Origin: Psychrobacter sp. UBA5136
Lineage (GTDB): Bacteria > Pseudomonadota > Gammaproteobacteria > Pseudomonadales > Moraxellaceae
Assembly (NCBI RefSeq): GCF_002414005.1
Contig: NZ_DHYG01000008.1
Coordinates: forward strand, 29,914 to 93,913
Length of the DNA stretch: 64,000 nucleotides
Direction: 5' to 3'
The notes below the pieces were generated by a model. That model worked only from the letters and a program-made list of their open reading frames with translations, made no database searches and was not told the origin of the DNA. Each line of letters opens with the position of its first letter. The first letter of the stretch is position 1. This document shows positions 1-8,445 of this stretch, piece after piece. The position numbers and the translations under genes are program-made.

Positions 1-52
1 TACTTTTGCAAGAGGTCTATTGTTTAAGCTTTTATTTTTAACATTAAAACCG

Positions 53-571
53 TTAATTTAGCTCTAGTTTATCTGCCAGCTTTTGATATTCTCCAGCGAT
101 GGTCGCACCGCCTGAACAAAAGTAATTTAGCGCATATTTGTCTTGGCTATCGATGGTCAAGGTATTGTCTTTAAATTGAAAAAAGGCCGTGCTGTCATTC
201 ACTTTACTTTGAAAAATAACACCGTGCGCTTTGTCTTGTCCCATTAAGGTCGCCTGACCATCAAAATGGCAGGTCGGTTTTTTTATATCGCTACGGGCGC
301 GAACTTTAATAGCAATCTTGTCATCTCCCTCTGCTTGTACCGTCACCCCAACCCAATCATAACCTTGCGCGCGCTTGGCATAACCTTTTGACGCATAATC
401 GCCAACGACCGCTTGCACGGCTGGCGTGACAGCGGTTGCTTGCGGTCCAGTTTGGCTATTTTTACTTGACGGCAGGTTATGACAGCCATTTAAGAATACC
501 GCAGCAGACGTTATGAAAAGTCCGATAAAAAAACGCGAGTGATGGGCATAGTGAGGTGGCGACTGAATCAT
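53..571 (-). CDS. small predicted lipoprotein, function unknown
   Basis: 172 residues. A basic and hydrophobic N-terminus is followed by a lipobox-like segment (FLNGC, Cys at about residue 30), so export and lipid anchoring are predicted. The rest is a compact polar domain containing two later Cys residues (around 102 and 152) that could form a disulfide. I recognise no family. The start is the ATG at 571, preceded on the minus strand by a GGTAAT-type weak ribosome site. It is divergent from the sulfate-binding protein gene across about 400 bp and no operon partner is visible inside the window. Lipoprotein assignment is inference from the lipobox; function is not assigned. Confidence 0.7.
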   Translation of the reverse strand: MIQSPPHYAHHSRFFIGLFITSAAVFLNGCHNLPSSKNSQTGPQATAVTPAVQAVVGDYASKGYAKRAQGYDWVGVTVQAEGDDKIAIKVRARSDIKKPTCHFDGQATLMGQDKAHGVIFQSKVNDSTAFFQFKDNTLTIDSQDKYALNYFCSGGATIAGEYQKLADKLELN

Positions 572-975
572 TGCATTACCTTTAATAAAGGGGTTAGTAA
601 AAAGAAAATAAGTAAAAGGGGGGGTGGACTAGTTAATATCAGTCAATCGACCGATATACAAAAAGATAGGGGATAGTAGCGTTTACATAACGCCTCGTCT
701 ATAGAGTAAGCAATACTGTAACTTGCTTAAAAGTATCTGCTTATCACGATATTGCAAAAATACTCCATAAAAATAGGCATTGTAGAATAACTAATAAAAT
801 TACTTATGCCAAGTTAATAACTCGATAAGCGGATTTGTCACTAAGCGTTTGGCACCCATGCTGCTAGCATATCCCTCATTATCCGTATCATTATGTATAG
901 AACCGAACCAAATTTCGAAACGCAAGATTTCTATCCATATTATTGAGCAACGTTATTATTTATTAGAGAGCAAAT
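572..975. promoter_or_regulatory. divergent intergenic region with a small inverted repeat
   Basis: A 404-bp AT-rich gap between two divergent genes that must hold both promoters. A perfect inverted repeat, TAAGCAA (707-713) and TTGCTTA (723-729) with a 9-base centre, is the only structured element I can see. It could be an operator or a chance palindrome. No gene is visible here. Confidence 0.35.
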
Positions 976-2121
976 ATGCAGCCAAATAAAAAGCGCGGTC
1001 AAAAAATAACTCAAAAGCCCCTCAATGCGCGTGCTCCTTTCGCTATGAAACAAATTAGCCTTACTAGCAGTTTGAGCATTGGTAGTGTCCTTGCAGCGGC
1101 TGTGCTGATCACAGGTTGTAAGCCTACCGAAGCCAATCAAACTGATGCCGCTAATAAGACAAAAAACATTGATTTATTAAATGTATCTTATGATGTGTCA
1201 CGCGACTTTTATAAAGACTACAATCCCTTGTTTCAGGCAAAGTTTCAGGCAAATTATCAGCAACAACACCCAAATATGAAGGTTAATATCAATCAATCGC
1301 ACGGCGGCTCGAGCAAACAAGCGCTGGCGGTTGCCAATGGCTTGCAAGCAGATGTAGTGACGCTAAATCAAGAAAGCGATATGAAATTGCTGGCTGAAAA
1401 AGGCTTGGTGGCGACGGATTGGCAGCAAGCCTTTCCAAACAGCGCCGTACCTTATAGCAGTACCATGGTGCTACTCGTCCGCTCTGGCAATCCTAAAAAT
1501 ATCAAAGACTGGTCAGACTTAGCACGTAATGATATCGCCGTGGTGATGCCAAATCCAAAGACCAGTGGCACCGCGCGTTATGCCTTTTTGGGCGCTTATG
1601 GCTACGGGCTCCATCATTTTAAAGAAGGCGTGCAAAGCTCCGCCAAAACCGATGCTTTTATCAAAAAACTACTGGCAAACGTGGTCACCTATGACAATGG
1701 TGCGCGCGCTGCCACCACCACTTTTACCCAGCGCGGCCTTGGCGATGTTTTAATCACCACCGAAAACGAGGCGCATCTGGCTGCCAAACAGTTTGCCAAA
1801 GGTCAGGTCGATATTGTGTATCCAAGCTACTCGATTGCGATTGCCAACCCTGTTGCGGTGGTAAAAACTGTAGCCGATAAAAAAGGCACAACCGAGACGG
1901 CAAATGCTTATTTAGCAGGCTTATGGGAGGCACCAGCACAAAAGCTGATGGCGCAAATGTATATGCGTCCTAGCAATGCAGCGGTGCTTGCCGCGCACAA
2001 AGACACCTTACCTGAGATTGCAACCTTTGAGCCAGTCGCTGTGTTTGGTGACTGGGACAGTATCATGGCGACGTTTTTTGTCGATGGCGGGCGTTTTGAT
2101 CAGCTGGCAAGGGTCAAGTAG
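976..2121 (+). CDS. sbp: sulfate ABC transporter substrate-binding lipoprotein (first copy)
   Basis: 381 residues, Sbp/CysP family. It captures sulfate (possibly thiosulfate) outside the inner membrane for the CysTWA importer encoded downstream. Diagnostic segments are LLNVSYDVSRDFYKDYN, the anion-binding loop SHGGSSKQ, and conserved blocks around TFTQRGLGDVL and ENEAHLAAKQF. The signal region ends in a lipobox-like LITGC, so it is probably lipid-anchored rather than freely periplasmic as in E. coli. The start at 976 has an AGAGAG ribosome site six bases upstream; an internal Met at 1045 gives a neater signal peptide but has no ribosome site. It is closely similar to the next gene and looks like a tandem duplicate. 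Sulfate versus thiosulfate preference cannot be told from sequence. Confidence 0.92.
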   Translation: MQPNKKRGQKITQKPLNARAPFAMKQISLTSSLSIGSVLAAAVLITGCKPTEANQTDAANKTKNIDLLNVSYDVSRDFYKDYNPLFQAKFQANYQQQHPNMKVNINQSHGGSSKQALAVANGLQADVVTLNQESDMKLLAEKGLVATDWQQAFPNSAVPYSSTMVLLVRSGNPKNIKDWSDLARNDIAVVMPNPKTSGTARYAFLGAYGYGLHHFKEGVQSSAKTDAFIKKLLANVVTYDNGARAATTTFTQRGLGDVLITTENEAHLAAKQFAKGQVDIVYPSYSIAIANPVAVVKTVADKKGTTETANAYLAGLWEAPAQKLMAQMYMRPSNAAVLAAHKDTLPEIATFEPVAVFGDWDSIMATFFVDGGRFDQLARVK

Positions 2122-2395
2122 AGGACGGCTTTACGATTTTATAAACGCCTTTTTATAAGCCAATTTCTTAATAATTTTTTAACGATGTAAGCGCTAACTT
2201 ATTATGCGATAGCATGATTATGGATAAAATTTTAAAGCCTATTGATCACTTAGCTTATTTAAGTCATTGATAACTTTCTATATTAACTTCCTTTATTCCA
2301 TTTTGGCAATAACATACGCATATTCATCATTAAACATAATAAGATAGCGCTGTTAGCATACTTGCATTAACTAACCAATCCCTTTTGAGGCTGCC

Positions 2396-3493
2396 ATGAC
2401 ATCATATACAACAGGTTATAAAAATAAAACGCTTAGCGCGCTCAGTATCGCCGGTGTGGCGCTCACTTTGGGCATCGCGGGCTGTAGCAGTAATGAGCAG
2501 GCGGACACCACTGCCAGCGCTGATGGCACGCCAGCCACTACTGAAGGTCAAAACATTGAACTGTTAAACGTCTCTTACGATGTGGCACGCGACTTTTATA
2601 AAGACTATAACCCGTTATTCGTCGAGCACTACAAAAACGAGCATCCAAACAGCAATATCATCATCAAGCAATCTCATGGCGGCTCAAGTAAGCAGGCTTT
2701 GTCAGTTGCTAACGGTTTGCAAGCCGATGTGGCAACCATGAATCAAGGCTCAGACATTGAGCTGCTTGAGAAAAAAGGCTTGGTTGAAGCTGATTGGGAA
2801 AGCAAATTCCCAGACAACGCTGTACCTTTTACCAGTACCATCGTTTTCTTAGTACGTAAAGACAATCCAAAAGGCATCAACGATTGGCAAGATTTGACCA
2901 AAGATGGCGTTGAGATTGTGATGGCCAATCCAAAGGTCACGGGTAACGGTCGCTATGCGTTCTTAGGCGCCTATGGTTACGGTTTACATGCCTTTAATAA
3001 AGATGAAACTAAGGCCAAAAACTACGTCAAAGACATGCTGAAAAACGTCAAAGTTTATGAGAATGGCGGACGTGCAGCGACGACCACTTTCGTGCAGCGC
3101 GGTATCGGCGACGTCTTGGTAACCTTTGAAAACGAAGCCAACTTGGCCGCCAAAGATTTTGGTGCAGGGCAAGTCGATATCGTTTATCCAAAATATTCTA
3201 TCAAGTCTGAAAGCCCAGTCGCGGTTGTAAAAACCGTGACCGATAAAAAAGGCACGACCGAGGCGGCAAAAGCCTATCTTGATTACTTATGGAGCGAGCC
3301 TGCCCAGCAGTTGGCAGCCAACTTATACTTGCGCCCAAGCGTAAAGAGCGTGCTTGATAAAAACAGCGATAAATTGCCACCTATCGAAACTTTCCGTCCA
3401 AATGACGCCTTTGGCACCTGGGATGACATCATGAGCACTTACTTTAGCGATGGCGGCGTGTTCGATCAATTGGCCGTTAATGCACCAAAGTAA
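2396..3493 (+). CDS. sbp: sulfate ABC transporter substrate-binding lipoprotein (second copy)
   Basis: 365 residues, same Sbp/CysP family as its upstream neighbour and alignable along the whole mature part: LLNVSYDVARDFYKDYN, SHGGSSKQ, NPKVTGNGRYAFLGAYGYG, and a C-terminal end near FSDGGVFDQLA. Lipobox is LGIAGC. The start has GAGG six bases upstream. Only about 270 bp separate it from the first copy, with no clear terminator, so the two could be co-transcribed or separately promoted. It lies directly before cysT, so it is the likelier main binding protein of the transporter. Two binding proteins could widen affinity or substrate range (sulfate versus thiosulfate); that is inference. Confidence 0.93.
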   Translation: MTSYTTGYKNKTLSALSIAGVALTLGIAGCSSNEQADTTASADGTPATTEGQNIELLNVSYDVARDFYKDYNPLFVEHYKNEHPNSNIIIKQSHGGSSKQALSVANGLQADVATMNQGSDIELLEKKGLVEADWESKFPDNAVPFTSTIVFLVRKDNPKGINDWQDLTKDGVEIVMANPKVTGNGRYAFLGAYGYGLHAFNKDETKAKNYVKDMLKNVKVYENGGRAATTTFVQRGIGDVLVTFENEANLAAKDFGAGQVDIVYPKYSIKSESPVAVVKTVTDKKGTTEAAKAYLDYLWSEPAQQLAANLYLRPSVKSVLDKNSDKLPPIETFRPNDAFGTWDDIMSTYFSDGGVFDQLAVNAPK

Positions 3494-3576
3494 GCCGCTA
3501 GTACGCTGACTGCTTAAACCGTTTATTTGCAACTAAATAGGTTTAAGGCGTCAGTTTTACAGTAACGTCCAAGTAC

Positions 3577-3611
3577 ATAAAGGACATGGCTACCCACGCT
3601 GTGTCCTTTAT
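3577..3611 (+). promoter_or_regulatory. intergenic RNA hairpin between binding protein and permease genes
   Basis: A 10-bp perfect stem, ATAAAGGACA (3577-3586) and TGTCCTTTAT (3602-3611), with a 15-base loop and no T-run after it. Its place just behind the binding-protein gene and about 90 bp before cysT fits an mRNA-stabilising or partial-termination hairpin that keeps binding protein above permease. The structure is seen; the role is inferred. Confidence 0.5.
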
Positions 3612-3703
3612 CGCTTACACAGATTCATAATAACTACATTTGATAACATGCGGTGCTTACGAGCAGTAACTAAGCGCCAGCAGTTAGGCAATAGGACATC
3701 ACT

Positions 3704-4585
3704 ATGAGTGCAACCACTTCTCCTGCCAGTAAACCCGTCAAAAAAGGTTGGCTGACACGCTTGCGCCAGCGCAATGTGCTGCCAGGGTTTGGCCTGAGCA
3801 TGGGCATCACGGTCTTTAGCTTATCGCTACTGGTTGTGCTACCGTTTGCCATGATGGCCTATACCACGACGCAGATGGGCTGGGCGGGCTTTTGGGAGAC
3901 GATTAGCCAGCCGCAAGTTACCGCTGCTATCAAATTAAGCTTATGGATGTCGTTTTTGGCGATGCTTACCAACATGGTGTTTGGTACGCTGGTTGCTTGG
4001 GTGCTGGTGCGCTACGAGTTTTGGGGTAAGTCGCTGATTAATGCCTTGGTTGATTTGCCATTTGCGCTACCAACGGCGGTTACCGGTATCTCGCTTGCAA
4101 CCCTTTATGCGCCTAATGGCTTGATCGGGCAATGGTTTGCTAAGTTTGATATTCAAGTCGCCTTTACGCCACTTGGTATCTGGCTTGCCTTAGTGGTCGT
4201 CAGTTTTCCCTTTATCGTCCGTGCCGTGCAGCCGGTGTTGGCAGAATTGTCCGTTGAATTTGAAGAGGCAGCGGCGGTATTAGGTGCCAATCGTTTCACC
4301 ACGTTTCAAAAAGTGATTTTACCCGAACTATTACCAGCTTTATTAATGGGCGCTGGCATGATGTTTGCCCGTGCCACTGGTGAGTACGGTTCAGTTATTT
4401 TTATTGCCGGTAATATTCCCATGCAGTCTGAGATTTTGCCGCTGATTATTATCAGTAAGCTTGAGCAGTTTGATGTGCAAGGTGCATCCGCCGTGGCGCT
4501 CTTTATGCTACTGATTTCATTTGTGATTTTATTGACCATTAATATCGTACAGTGGAAGCTGTCGCGCCGCGTAGGAGCCCGCTAA
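3704..4585 (+). CDS. cysT: sulfate ABC transporter permease CysT (CysU)
   Basis: 293-residue inner-membrane permease of the sulfate/thiosulfate importer, with about six hydrophobic segments. The cytoplasmic EAA loop that docks the ATPase is visible as EEAAAVLGANRFTTFQKVILP. Length and the end (NIVQWKLSRR) match CysT/CysU. It forms a heterodimer with CysW, whose start codon overlaps its stop in a TAATG arrangement (4583-4587), implying translational coupling. Transcription probably comes from the binding-protein region upstream. Confidence 0.93.
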   Translation: MSATTSPASKPVKKGWLTRLRQRNVLPGFGLSMGITVFSLSLLVVLPFAMMAYTTTQMGWAGFWETISQPQVTAAIKLSLWMSFLAMLTNMVFGTLVAWVLVRYEFWGKSLINALVDLPFALPTAVTGISLATLYAPNGLIGQWFAKFDIQVAFTPLGIWLALVVVSFPFIVRAVQPVLAELSVEFEEAAAVLGANRFTTFQKVILPELLPALLMGAGMMFARATGEYGSVIFIAGNIPMQSEILPLIIISKLEQFDVQGASAVALFMLLISFVILLTINIVQWKLSRRVGAR

Positions 4586-5601
4586 TGCAAATCTCTAATA
4601 GCTACGACTACCAGAGCAATCCAGCGACCAAAGACGCGCCGTGGATACGCCGTACCTTTATCGGCATCGCTGTGCTGTTTATGGTGGCGATGTTGGTGGT
4701 GCCACTCTTAGCGGTGTTTTATGAAGCCTTTAAAAATGGTTGGCAGTTGTATATAGCTTCACTGGTTGACCCTGAAGCTTTACAAGCAATTAAATTAACC
4801 TTAATTACTGCGGCCATTGTTTTACCAATTAATATGGTGATGGGCATTGCGATTGCGTGGCTGGTGACACGTTATCAGTTTAAAGGTAAGCAGCTGGTGA
4901 CAACCTTACTCGATTTGCCGTTTTCCGTATCTCCGGTGGTTGCAGGTTTGATGTTTGTGCTGCTATTTGGTCTAAACTCTAGCATTGGCGGCTGGCTTGA
5001 GAGCATGGGCTTTCAGGTGATTTACGCAGTACCGGGCATTATTTTAGCGACGTTATTTGTGACTTTTCCGTTTGTGGCGCGTGAGCTGATACCTTTGATG
5101 CAAACCCAAGGCGATTCTGAGGAACAAGCAGCATTGACGCTTGGCGCCAGCGGTTGGCAGACCTTTTGGCACGTGACACTGCCAAATATTAAATGGGCGC
5201 TGCTGTATGGTTTGATTTTGACCAATGCGCGGGCGATGGGCGAGTTTGGCGCGGTCAGCGTGGTATCCGGCCATATTCGCGGTGAAACCAACACCATGCC
5301 ACTATTGGTTGAGATTGCTTATAACGATTATAACTTTACCGCCGCCTTTGCCTTATCGAGCTTACTTGCTGCCTTGGCGCTGGTGACGCTCTTGATACAA
5401 CAAGTGATGACTAAATTGCAAGAGCGCAAATTTACCAAGTCTGAGCGTTTGGTCAGTGCGCCTGAGTTGCCCGTAAGTGCCAATGCTAAGAATGCTAAAA
5501 ACGCTAAAAATGCTGACAATGTTAAAAGTGCTAACGATACTAAGCAGGTAAAGAATGCTGATACTGATGCAACCATGGCGAAAAGCACAGGTAATCTATA
5601 A
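4585..5601 (+). CDS. cysW: sulfate ABC transporter permease CysW
   Basis: 338-residue partner permease of CysT. Multiple membrane spans and an EAA-loop segment (EEQAALTLGASGWQTFWHVTLP) are visible. The start is the ATG at 4585, overlapping the cysT stop by one base and preceded by GTAGGAG at 4571-4577; a longer reading from 4552 would lie inside cysT and is less likely. Oddity: after the last membrane span the protein carries a tail of about 45 residues rich in Asn, Ala, Lys and Asp, encoded by 9-bp tandem repeats. The usual CysW ends shortly after the final span, so the tail is a lineage-specific addition. Confidence 0.93.
   Translation: MQISNSYDYQSNPATKDAPWIRRTFIGIAVLFMVAMLVVPLLAVFYEAFKNGWQLYIASLVDPEALQAIKLTLITAAIVLPINMVMGIAIAWLVTRYQFKGKQLVTTLLDLPFSVSPVVAGLMFVLLFGLNSSIGGWLESMGFQVIYAVPGIILATLFVTFPFVARELIPLMQTQGDSEEQAALTLGASGWQTFWHVTLPNIKWALLYGLILTNARAMGEFGAVSVVSGHIRGETNTMPLLVEIAYNDYNFTAAFALSSLLAALALVTLLIQQVMTKLQERKFTKSERLVSAPELPVSANAKNAKNAKNADNVKSANDTKQVKNADTDATMAKSTGNL
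5482..5535 (+). repeat. 9-bp coding tandem repeat in the 3' end of cysW
   Basis: About six degenerate copies of a 9-mer of the form AATGCTAAA (units at 5482, 5491, 5500, 5509, 5518, 5527), each coding Asn-Ala-Lys or a variant. In-frame 9-bp units keep the frame on expansion or contraction, so the tail length may vary between strains by replication slippage. Confidence 0.8.
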
Positions 5602-5673
5602 GCGTTATTCTATAAATCAAGCAGCAGCATTAAGGCCATCAGCCACGCCAAAAATATAAAAAGAGAACCCATT

Positions 5674-6396
5674 ATGAGCATCGAGATTCGCAACGTTAAT
5701 AAAAAATTTGGCAATTTTACCGCCTTAGACGACATCAATATCACCGTACCGACGGGTAAATTGACGACGTTGCTCGGTCCGTCAGGCTGCGGCAAGACTA
5801 CCTTGCTGCGTATCATAGCCGGTTTAGAACATGCAGACTCTGGGCAGATATTGTTTGACGAGTTGGACGTGACCGATACACCGGTGCAAAAACGCCATAT
5901 CGGCTTTATGTTTCAGCACTATGCGTTATTCCGCCATAAAAACATCGCCGATAATGTCGGCTTTGGCTTAACCTTGCTGCCAAAAAACGAACGCCCAAGT
6001 AAGGCAGATATTAATAAGCGCGTTGCAGAATTATTAGAATTGGTACAGCTGCCGCACGTTGCCAATGCCTATCCGCACCAACTATCTGGTGGTCAGCGTC
6101 AGCGTATTGCGCTGGCACGTGCACTGGCCGTAAAACCGAAACTACTATTACTTGATGAGCCGTTTGGCGCGCTAGATGCCAAGGTACGTAAAGAGCTGCG
6201 CACTTGGCTAAAAAATATTCACCACGAGCTTGGCATTACCAGCATCATGGTCACCCACGACCAAGAAGAGGCGCGGGCAGTATCCGATGAGATTGTGGTG
6301 ATGAATCATGGCCGCGTCGAGCAGGTAGGGACGTCAGAGGAGCTGATTCACCAGCCAGCAAACGCCTTTGTCAGTGACTTTTTGGACTTAGTATAA
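5674..6396 (+). CDS. cysA: sulfate ABC transporter ATPase CysA, short form
   Basis: 240-residue ATPase that powers CysTW. Walker [10 protein letters not shown] (about residues 34-42), Q-loop region FMFQHYALF, signature [15 protein letters not shown], Walker [13 protein letters not shown] and switch His in [11 protein letters not shown] are all intact. E. coli CysA is about 365 residues because a C-terminal TOBE-type regulatory domain follows the nucleotide-binding domain. Here the protein stops right after that domain and a terminator follows about 80 bases later, so the missing domain is not simply frameshifted. The ATPase should work, but any regulation through the C-terminal domain is absent. 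Confidence 0.92.
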   Translation: MSIEIRNVNKKFGNFTALDDINITVPTGKLTTLLGPSGCGKTTLLRIIAGLEHADSGQILFDELDVTDTPVQKRHIGFMFQHYALFRHKNIADNVGFGLTLLPKNERPSKADINKRVAELLELVQLPHVANAYPHQLSGGQRQRIALARALAVKPKLLLLDEPFGALDAKVRKELRTWLKNIHHELGITSIMVTHDQEEARAVSDEIVVMNHGRVEQVGTSEELIHQPANAFVSDFLDLV

Positions 6397-6472
6397 TGTA
6401 GCCCTAAAGGTAAAGGTGTATTTACATTAAGGGCGTATTTTAAGACAACGCTTAAAAACGAAGCTTAAAAAC

Positions 6473-6505
6473 AAAAAAGACCTCTCATTGATAGGTCTTT
6501 TTTTT
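6473..6505. terminator. terminator, probably bidirectional, after cysA
   Basis: Stem AAAAAAGACCT / AGGTCTTTTTT with a short loop and a run of T. The A-run on the other side makes it usable in both directions, serving the convergent ArsR-type gene that ends at 6554. Confidence 0.85.
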
Positions 6506-6553
6506 GCGCTTAATTATTTGTTGTTAGCCTTTCTTAACCCACTTCTTTTAATA

Positions 6554-6877
6554 TTAAGCAGGCTTTGGCATATTGATATCTTTGGTTGATATTTGCTTAT
6601 AGGTGATGTCCAAAATGTCTTGGCACCATTCTGGCAAATCATCAGATACTTCATACCACATCCACGTCCCATCACGAACGCAGCTTAAAATACCCAGTTT
6701 TTTTAGATGATTCAAATGACGCGAGATGGTTGGTTGCGGCTGATCGAGTATTTCTACCAATTCACCAACGCAGCGTGATTCTTTATTAAACAAGATTTGA
6801 AAAATCTTTAAGCGCGTTGGGTCAGACAATACTTTAAATAACTCAAGCGGTTGTATCGTAGAATTATTATTAGACAT
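6554..6877 (-). CDS. ArsR/SmtB-family winged-helix regulator
   Basis: 107 residues with the typical ArsR fold: LFKVLSDPTRLKIFQIL, then the recognition segment QPQPTISRHLNHLKKLGIL and the wing VRDGTWMWYEVSD. Family members repress transcription and release DNA on binding metal(loid)s or on thiol modification. The classical arsenic site CxC is not present: the corresponding stretch reads SRCVGEL with one Cys (36), and further Cys occur at 66 and 85. So the inducer is unclear. It is convergent with the sulfate operon and divergent from bfd across about 290 bp; a target among neighbours is possible but not shown. Confidence 0.85.
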   Translation of the reverse strand: MSNNNSTIQPLELFKVLSDPTRLKIFQILFNKESRCVGELVEILDQPQPTISRHLNHLKKLGILSCVRDGTWMWYEVSDDLPEWCQDILDITYKQISTKDINMPKPA

Positions 6878-7104
6878 AGAACAATTCCAATATAGATTTA
6901 ATTAATAGGGGGTCAATATAACAGCAGTTATGCGTAAAATCGATTAAAAAATGAGCAAATCTGCCGTTCGTCGCCATTTTACTACCTTTGGTACTTTGTG
7001 GTTACACCTAAGACTGTATTCAGTTACATGGATAAAGTAAGCGTAATATATCTTTGTAGCAGCTTTGGATGTGACTGATAAATATAGCAAATACTATTGT
7101 AAAT

Positions 7105-7123
7105 GGTAATAATTATCGTTATT
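7105..7123 (+). promoter_or_regulatory. Fur-box-like operator upstream of bfd
   Basis: GGTAATAATTATCGTTATT agrees with the classical 19-bp Fur consensus at 14 of 19 positions by hand comparison. It lies about 40 bp before the bfd start, where Fur would block the promoter under iron-replete conditions. Iron-regulated bfd is known in other gammaproteobacteria. Confidence 0.65.
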
Positions 7124-7164
7124 ATAAAGGATAACAAGCGAGACATTCTCAGTAGGAGCCGCCC

Positions 7165-7356
7165 ATGTACGTATGTATCTGTAACGACGTTAAAGACAAA
7201 CAAATCAAAGCTGCCATTGCCTCAGGTATTGATACATTAGAAGGGTTAAAAGAAACCCTTGATGTCGCGACATGCTGTGGCTGCTGCGAGCCCATGGTCA
7301 ATGATTTTCTTGAAGAACATCATGCTAAGCTTGATGCGTTGGCCTATGCGGTTTAA
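7165..7356 (+). CDS. bfd: bacterioferritin-associated ferredoxin Bfd
   Basis: 63 residues, a [2Fe-2S] protein of the BFD family that delivers electrons to bacterioferritin to release stored iron as Fe(II). The cluster ligands are visible as CIC near the N-terminus (Cys 4 and 6) and CCGCC near residues 38-42. Length matches the family. A ribosome site (AGGAG) precedes the ATG. It sits about 530 bp upstream of two bacterioferritin genes, its expected partners, and has its own Fur-box-like operator, so it should be expressed when iron is scarce. Confidence 0.93.
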   Translation: MYVCICNDVKDKQIKAAIASGIDTLEGLKETLDVATCCGCCEPMVNDFLEEHHAKLDALAYAV

Positions 7357-7884
7357 GTGGCGGTTTAAGCCTTTGCTCCCACATCTATCTATGAATAATC
7401 CGCGACCAATCCGCTCAAACTCCTTTTCTGCCTTTCGTTTATCTGTAATGCTTTAGCCGCTATTTTGCCTTTATTCTCGACTATCTCATCGTTATGGTTA
7501 AAAGTTATCACTATAAAGATGATACATAGTTTAAAGGGCAGAGCGGCTAGCACTCATATCTGCATTTAGCTATCTTTAGCTCCCTTATCGGCACGGTCAC
7601 TTCTTGCCGCAACACTTCTTAAATTTATAAAAACGCTCGCTAAAACTTTCTGCTTGAGCGAGTTAATTATAATTCTCAATTAGCATCTTATTCTTAGTTC
7701 ATATCGTTACAAGCGTTATGGCGTCTCTATGCTACTATATCTGTCTAACTTTGTAAGACGTTTGGTTGATTTTAATCTTTACTGATTAGTTTACGAATGC
7801 TACTTTAACTATATTTATTATTGTGAATGTATTTTTAGGCATATAAAAACTTTGCAGGCACATAAAAACACAGGAGTATGAGTC
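7357..7884. promoter_or_regulatory. 528-bp intergenic region before the bacterioferritin pair
   Basis: No convincing gene. An inverted repeat (CGCTC near 7634 and GAGCG near 7656) could be a weak end signal for bfd. An AT-rich partly palindromic stretch at 7664-7684 (containing ATAATTCTCAATTA) loosely resembles Fur hexamers but matches the consensus poorly. The bacterioferritin promoter must lie in the last part of this region, with CAGGAG as ribosome site near 7871. Confidence 0.35.
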
Positions 7885-8373
7885 ATGATAGGTAGCCCAA
7901 AGGTTATTGATTATTTGAATTTTTTATTAGGTGGTGAGCTTGCGGCTCGTGACCAGTACTTCATTCATTCTGAGATGTATGCAGAATGGCATTACGGTAA
8001 ATTATACGACCGTATCCACCATGAAATGCAAGATGAAACGCAGCACGCCCAAGCGATTATCCGCCGTATTTTAATGTTAAGCGGCACGCCTAAAATGAAG
8101 GTGAACGAGATTAACATTGGCACAACGGTTCCTGAAATGCTGCAATTTGATCTTGATTTGGAATACCAAGTTCAGCAGCATCTAAAAGACGGCATTGCGC
8201 TTTGTGAAGAAGAGCATGATTATGTGACGCGCGAGATGTTGGTTGAGCAGCTAAAAGACACCGAAGAAGATCACGCCCACTGGTTAGAGCAGCAACTGCG
8301 CCTTATTGACATGATTGGTCTGCCAAATTATTTGCAAAGTCAGATGGCGGAAGTGTCTCCTGATATTGTTTAG
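7885..8373 (+). CDS. bfr: bacterioferritin subunit with ferroxidase site, no heme Met
   Basis: 162 residues, ferritin-like four-helix protein of the bacterioferritin family that oxidises Fe(II) and forms a 24-subunit iron store. Compared with E. coli Bfr, the di-iron ligands are kept: Glu18, Glu51, His54, Glu93 (Glu94 equivalent) and the Glu/His pair in EEDHAHW. The heme-ligating Met52 is replaced by Thr (ETQH instead of EMKH). This is the ferroxidase-type subunit of a two-subunit bacterioferritin. The second subunit follows 72 bp downstream in the same direction, implying co-expression and a mixed shell. Confidence 0.93.
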   Translation: MIGSPKVIDYLNFLLGGELAARDQYFIHSEMYAEWHYGKLYDRIHHEMQDETQHAQAIIRRILMLSGTPKMKVNEINIGTTVPEMLQFDLDLEYQVQQHLKDGIALCEEEHDYVTREMLVEQLKDTEEDHAHWLEQQLRLIDMIGLPNYLQSQMAEVSPDIV

Positions 8374-8445
8374 TATTTTATTAACTAACTACCTTTAACT
8401 ATCATTAACATTAATAAAATGAGTAAGCAGGACAGGGAGAAAACC

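Noticed and set aside
2122..2160. Terminator after the first sulfate-binding protein gene
   Set aside because: GGCTTTA...TAAGCC pairing exists but the stem is weak and no T-run follows; read-through to the second copy is possible.
6554..6877. Arsenic-resistance regulator
   Set aside because: The ArsR fold is clear but the CxC arsenic site is missing and no ars genes are adjacent; the ArsA-like ATPase at 50 kb is also not next to arsB or arsD.
7664..7684. Second Fur box before the bacterioferritin genes
   Set aside because: AT-rich and partly palindromic, but only about half the consensus positions match; kept only as a note in the intergenic entry.
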